Below, piece by piece: positions 7,068-8,862 of a stretch of 8,862 nt of DNA (within the stretch, counting starts at the first letter, position 1; every line of letters starts with the position of its first letter). The stretch is from Terriglobia bacterium (GTDB taxonomy: Bacteria > Acidobacteriota > Terriglobia > UBA7540): positions 1 through 8,862 of the forward strand of contig JASIKV010000024.1 in assembly GCA_030049455.1 (NCBI GenBank), in the 5' to 3' direction. The translations under genes were made by a program, and so were the position numbers. The notes under the pieces were generated by a model that did no database searches, was not told the origin of the DNA, and saw nothing but the letters and a program-made list of their open reading frames with translations.

Positions 7068-8795
7068 TCATTTCGTCAACATTCCGGCTTGCCCCATGTG
7101 CGGGGATAACCTTTCTTCCATTTTCTGAACAGCGTTGCGCACTCCCGTCGTACCCATATGTCCCGAACCGGTGTCGGCTGTGGTCTCTTCCCAAAGCAGG
7201 TGGCCGGAGGCGTCATAGCATTGGACCTGCAGCTTGACCCAGTAACGCAGGGGGCGGTCGACAGTCAGCAGGATCAGCGAACCGCCCCCGCCCGTGCGAA
7301 TCTGGTTGACGAGGTCGTAAACCGAGGGCTCGGATTCCGTCCGGATGGTTTTCCCCATGGCATCGTTCATCAGGGCTACGTTTTGAGATTTCAAATACAG
7401 CTCAACCTGGTCAGCAATTTCCCCAAACACCTCGGGGGTGCTGTACCTTTGGTGTCTGCTGGTCCTAAAGGCCACGAAGAGTGCGCCGCCGGGCGCCACA
7501 TTTGCCGGCGGCTGGGAAGGCTGGCCGGGGGTTAGTCCGGCCAATTGTTTGCACCCGTTTTGGACCTGGGTGTTGTTCGGGCCATTTTCCTGCGCAATGC
7601 GGCATTGCTCCACAGCACCCTGACGATCACCCTTTGCCATGAGTAATTGCGCCAGGAGCAGGTGGGTTTCAGGCATACTCGGGTCGAGCCGCACCGCCTC
7701 ACGGGATTCCTGTATGGCCCCATCAATGTCCCGCTTGCCGAAGAAGACACCGGCTAACACGGCGTGAGACGCTGCGATGTCCGGCTGAAGCCGAATCGCC
7801 TCCGTTACTTCGACCATTGCGCCGTTGAGGTCGCCTTTCTGGCGCAGCGCGTCACCGAGGCAGAGATGCGCCCTCTCATTCTTCGAATTCAGCCGAAGTG
7901 CCTCGTGCTGTTCAGCCATGTCTCCGTCCAGGTCACCCTTCCTGCCCTCCAAACAGCCGAGGTTCGCGTGGGCATAGTCATTATTGGGATTCAGGCGCAG
8001 CGCCTCCCGGTATTCCGCCAGCCCTCCGTCCAGGTCGCCCTTGTTTTCAAGCGCCGTACCCAAATTGTTATGGGCCCTGTCATTATTCGGGTTCAGCCGT
8101 ATAGCCTCGCGGGCTGCGGCCTTCGCGTCGTCCCACTTCTTTTGCTGAACGAAAACGCGCGCCAGGCTCACGTAAAGGGAGTCATTCTCGGGGTCAAGTT
8201 TCAAGGCTGCGGTGTATTCCTGTTCAGCCTCTGCATACTGTCCTTTATTTGCGAATTGCACGCCGCGCGCCACGTGATCGCGGATCTCAGCCTGCCGCGC
8301 GTCGAGTGTGGGGTCCGTCCCCGGCAGTTTCGTTATTGGGGCGGTTTTGAGGGCGGTAATGAGTTCGCCGTCGCCGCCCGCCAGGCGAACTTCTTCAAGA
8401 TATTCGTCGGTGGGCTTGAAATTAATGCCGCGTTCCCGGACCAGCATGGCCACGCGGTGGCTGGGAACCTGCCCGGTGAGCAAAGCGAAAATCTGGACCT
8501 GATTCAAAGGCTCCTTGGATGACGCAGTGCTTTGTGGAGGCTTGGCCGCGCGCAAGGCTTGCAGGAACGCCTGGCTTGCCCCTGCTGTTTTGAGGCTCTC
8601 AAGAAAATCCTGCGAGGGGACAAAATCAATACCGCGTTGCGCGATCAGCTTGGCGCCGGATTCATCCCCCAAGCCGGAGCGCACCATGCCTTGCACTTGC
8701 GCTTGCGTAAGTGGCCTCTCCTGCCCCCTCAGACCCAAATTCCCAGTGAGCGCGGCGGCGAGAAGGACGCTGACCACTACCAGCGTTTGTTTCAC
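7068..8795 (-). CDS. Exported TPR-repeat protein with tandem N-terminal domains and a C-terminal alpha/beta domain
   Basis: The 575-residue protein begins with a signal peptide or anchor (Lys2, hydrophobic 4-18). Two homologous domains of about 58 residues follow, at 28-86 and 96-153, both starting PL-Q-Q and sharing RGI(D/N)F-P and AG. Seven contiguous 34-residue TPRs fill 171-408, with the usual G/A, Y/A and LNP-type positions. A Gln/Pro/Gly linker (420-436) leads to a C-terminal domain (437-570) with alternating strands and helices, including GGSLILLTVDRP and CYDASGHLLWEE. TPRs scaffold protein interactions; the actual partners are unknown. The start is GTG 8795: an in-frame TAA lies at 8811-8813, AGGGAG sits 8 nt upstream, and the signal peptide starts there. 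It may be transcribed alone, since 159 bp with a promoter separate it from the fucosidase gene. It resembles acidobacterial TPR proteins of unknown role. Confidence 0.92.
   Translation of the reverse strand: MKQTLVVVSVLLAAALTGNLGLRGQERPLTQAQVQGMVRSGLGDESGAKLIAQRGIDFVPSQDFLESLKTAGASQAFLQALRAAKPPQSTASSKEPLNQVQIFALLTGQVPSHRVAMLVRERGINFKPTDEYLEEVRLAGGDGELITALKTAPITKLPGTDPTLDARQAEIRDHVARGVQFANKGQYAEAEQEYTAALKLDPENDSLYVSLARVFVQQKKWDDAKAAAREAIRLNPNNDRAHNNLGTALENKGDLDGGLAEYREALRLNPNNDYAHANLGCLEGRKGDLDGDMAEQHEALRLNSKNERAHLCLGDALRQKGDLNGAMVEVTEAIRLQPDIAASHAVLAGVFFGKRDIDGAIQESREAVRLDPSMPETHLLLAQLLMAKGDRQGAVEQCRIAQENGPNNTQVQNGCKQLAGLTPGQPSQPPANVAPGGALFVAFRTSRHQRYSTPEVFGEIADQVELYLKSQNVALMNDAMGKTIRTESEPSVYDLVNQIRTGGGGSLILLTVDRPLRYWVKLQVQCYDASGHLLWEETTADTGSGHMGTTGVRNAVQKMEERLSPHMGQAGMLTK
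7572..8285 (-). repeat. Seven in-frame 102-bp TPR-coding repeats
   Basis: The coding sequence for residues 171-408 is exactly seven 34-residue units with no insertions. The 102-bp period is visible in the DNA among the central units: related CCGT(C/T)-AGGTC-CC segments begin at 7822, 7924 and 8026, precisely 102 bp apart. The outer units have diverged more. Confidence 0.85.
8337..8714 (-). repeat. Tandem duplicated N-terminal domain within the TPR protein
   Basis: Residues 28-86 and 96-153 align almost without gaps. Shared positions include PL(T/N)Q-Q at the start, RGI(D/N)F-P(S/T) in the middle, (F/Y)LE and AG after it, and a closing AL(R/K). The similarity is at protein level and points to an old duplication. 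The domain has no function that I can name. Confidence 0.75.
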
Positions 8796-8803
8796 GGAGG
8801 AAG

Positions 8804-8809
8804 CTCCCT
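8804..8809 (-). promoter_or_regulatory. Ribosome binding site for the GTG start of the TPR gene
   Basis: AGGGAG on the minus strand is followed by 8 nt and then GTG 8795. With the in-frame TAA immediately upstream (8811-8813), it leaves GTG as the only sensible start for the full signal peptide. Confidence 0.75.
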
Positions 8810-8839
8810 TTTAGCGGAATCGCCCAAAACGATGCGCGG

Positions 8840-8850
8840 ATTCTATCATA
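8840..8850 (-). promoter_or_regulatory. Possible -10 region of the TPR gene promoter
   Basis: The minus strand reads TATGATAGAAT, offering two overlapping -10-like hexamers (TATGAT at 8845-8850 and TAGAAT at 8840-8845), 45-55 bp before the GTG start. Any -35 element would lie at or beyond the right edge of the window, so this cannot be tested here. Confidence 0.3.
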
Positions 8851-8862
8851 TTCATCGTGTGC

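Noticed and set aside
1..8862. CRISPR arrays, tRNA or rRNA genes, insertion sequences, phage genes
   Set aside because: None seen on either strand. The only periodic repeats are protein-coding (the TPR units and the tandem N-terminal domain).

Overview
The window looks like GC-rich chromosomal DNA from a member of the Acidobacteriota. The evidence is lineage-style protein architecture: a von Willebrand A protein of the VWFA-related acidobacterial type, and a secreted TPR protein with N-terminal repeats of the 'RGI-F-P' kind that I associate with this phylum. This assignment rests on remembered family signatures, not on a search. All five genes are read from the minus strand, so transcription runs from high to low coordinates. 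I see no rRNA, tRNA, CRISPR array, insertion sequence or phage gene.

In order of transcription: (1) 8795-7068 is a 575-residue exported protein with a GTG start, two tandem N-terminal domains, seven contiguous 34-residue TPRs and a C-terminal alpha/beta domain. (2) A 159-bp gap holds a candidate promoter (TTGACC-N18-TATTTT) and a 6-bp inverted repeat just upstream of it. (3) 6908-5577 is a secreted GH29 alpha-L-fucosidase with a TTG start. After 29 bp comes (4) 5547-4408, a NagA-type N-acetylglucosamine-6-phosphate deacetylase; the two probably form a small glycan-use operon. (5) A 264-bp gap holds a possible promoter. (6) 4143-1021 is a 1040-residue exported protein that I cannot assign. After 31 bp comes (7) 989-1, a VWFA-domain protein that runs off the left edge.

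The glycan pair fits release of L-fucose from fucosylated, GlcNAc-containing glycans outside the cytoplasm and handling of GlcNAc-6-phosphate inside. The linking transporter, kinase and deaminase (NagB) are not in the window. The best candidate for something undescribed is the pair at the left: a very large secreted orphan protein followed closely by a vWA protein whose MIDAS metal site is degenerate at three canonical positions. This is a lead, not a demonstrated system. The remaining genes look like ordinary members of their families.
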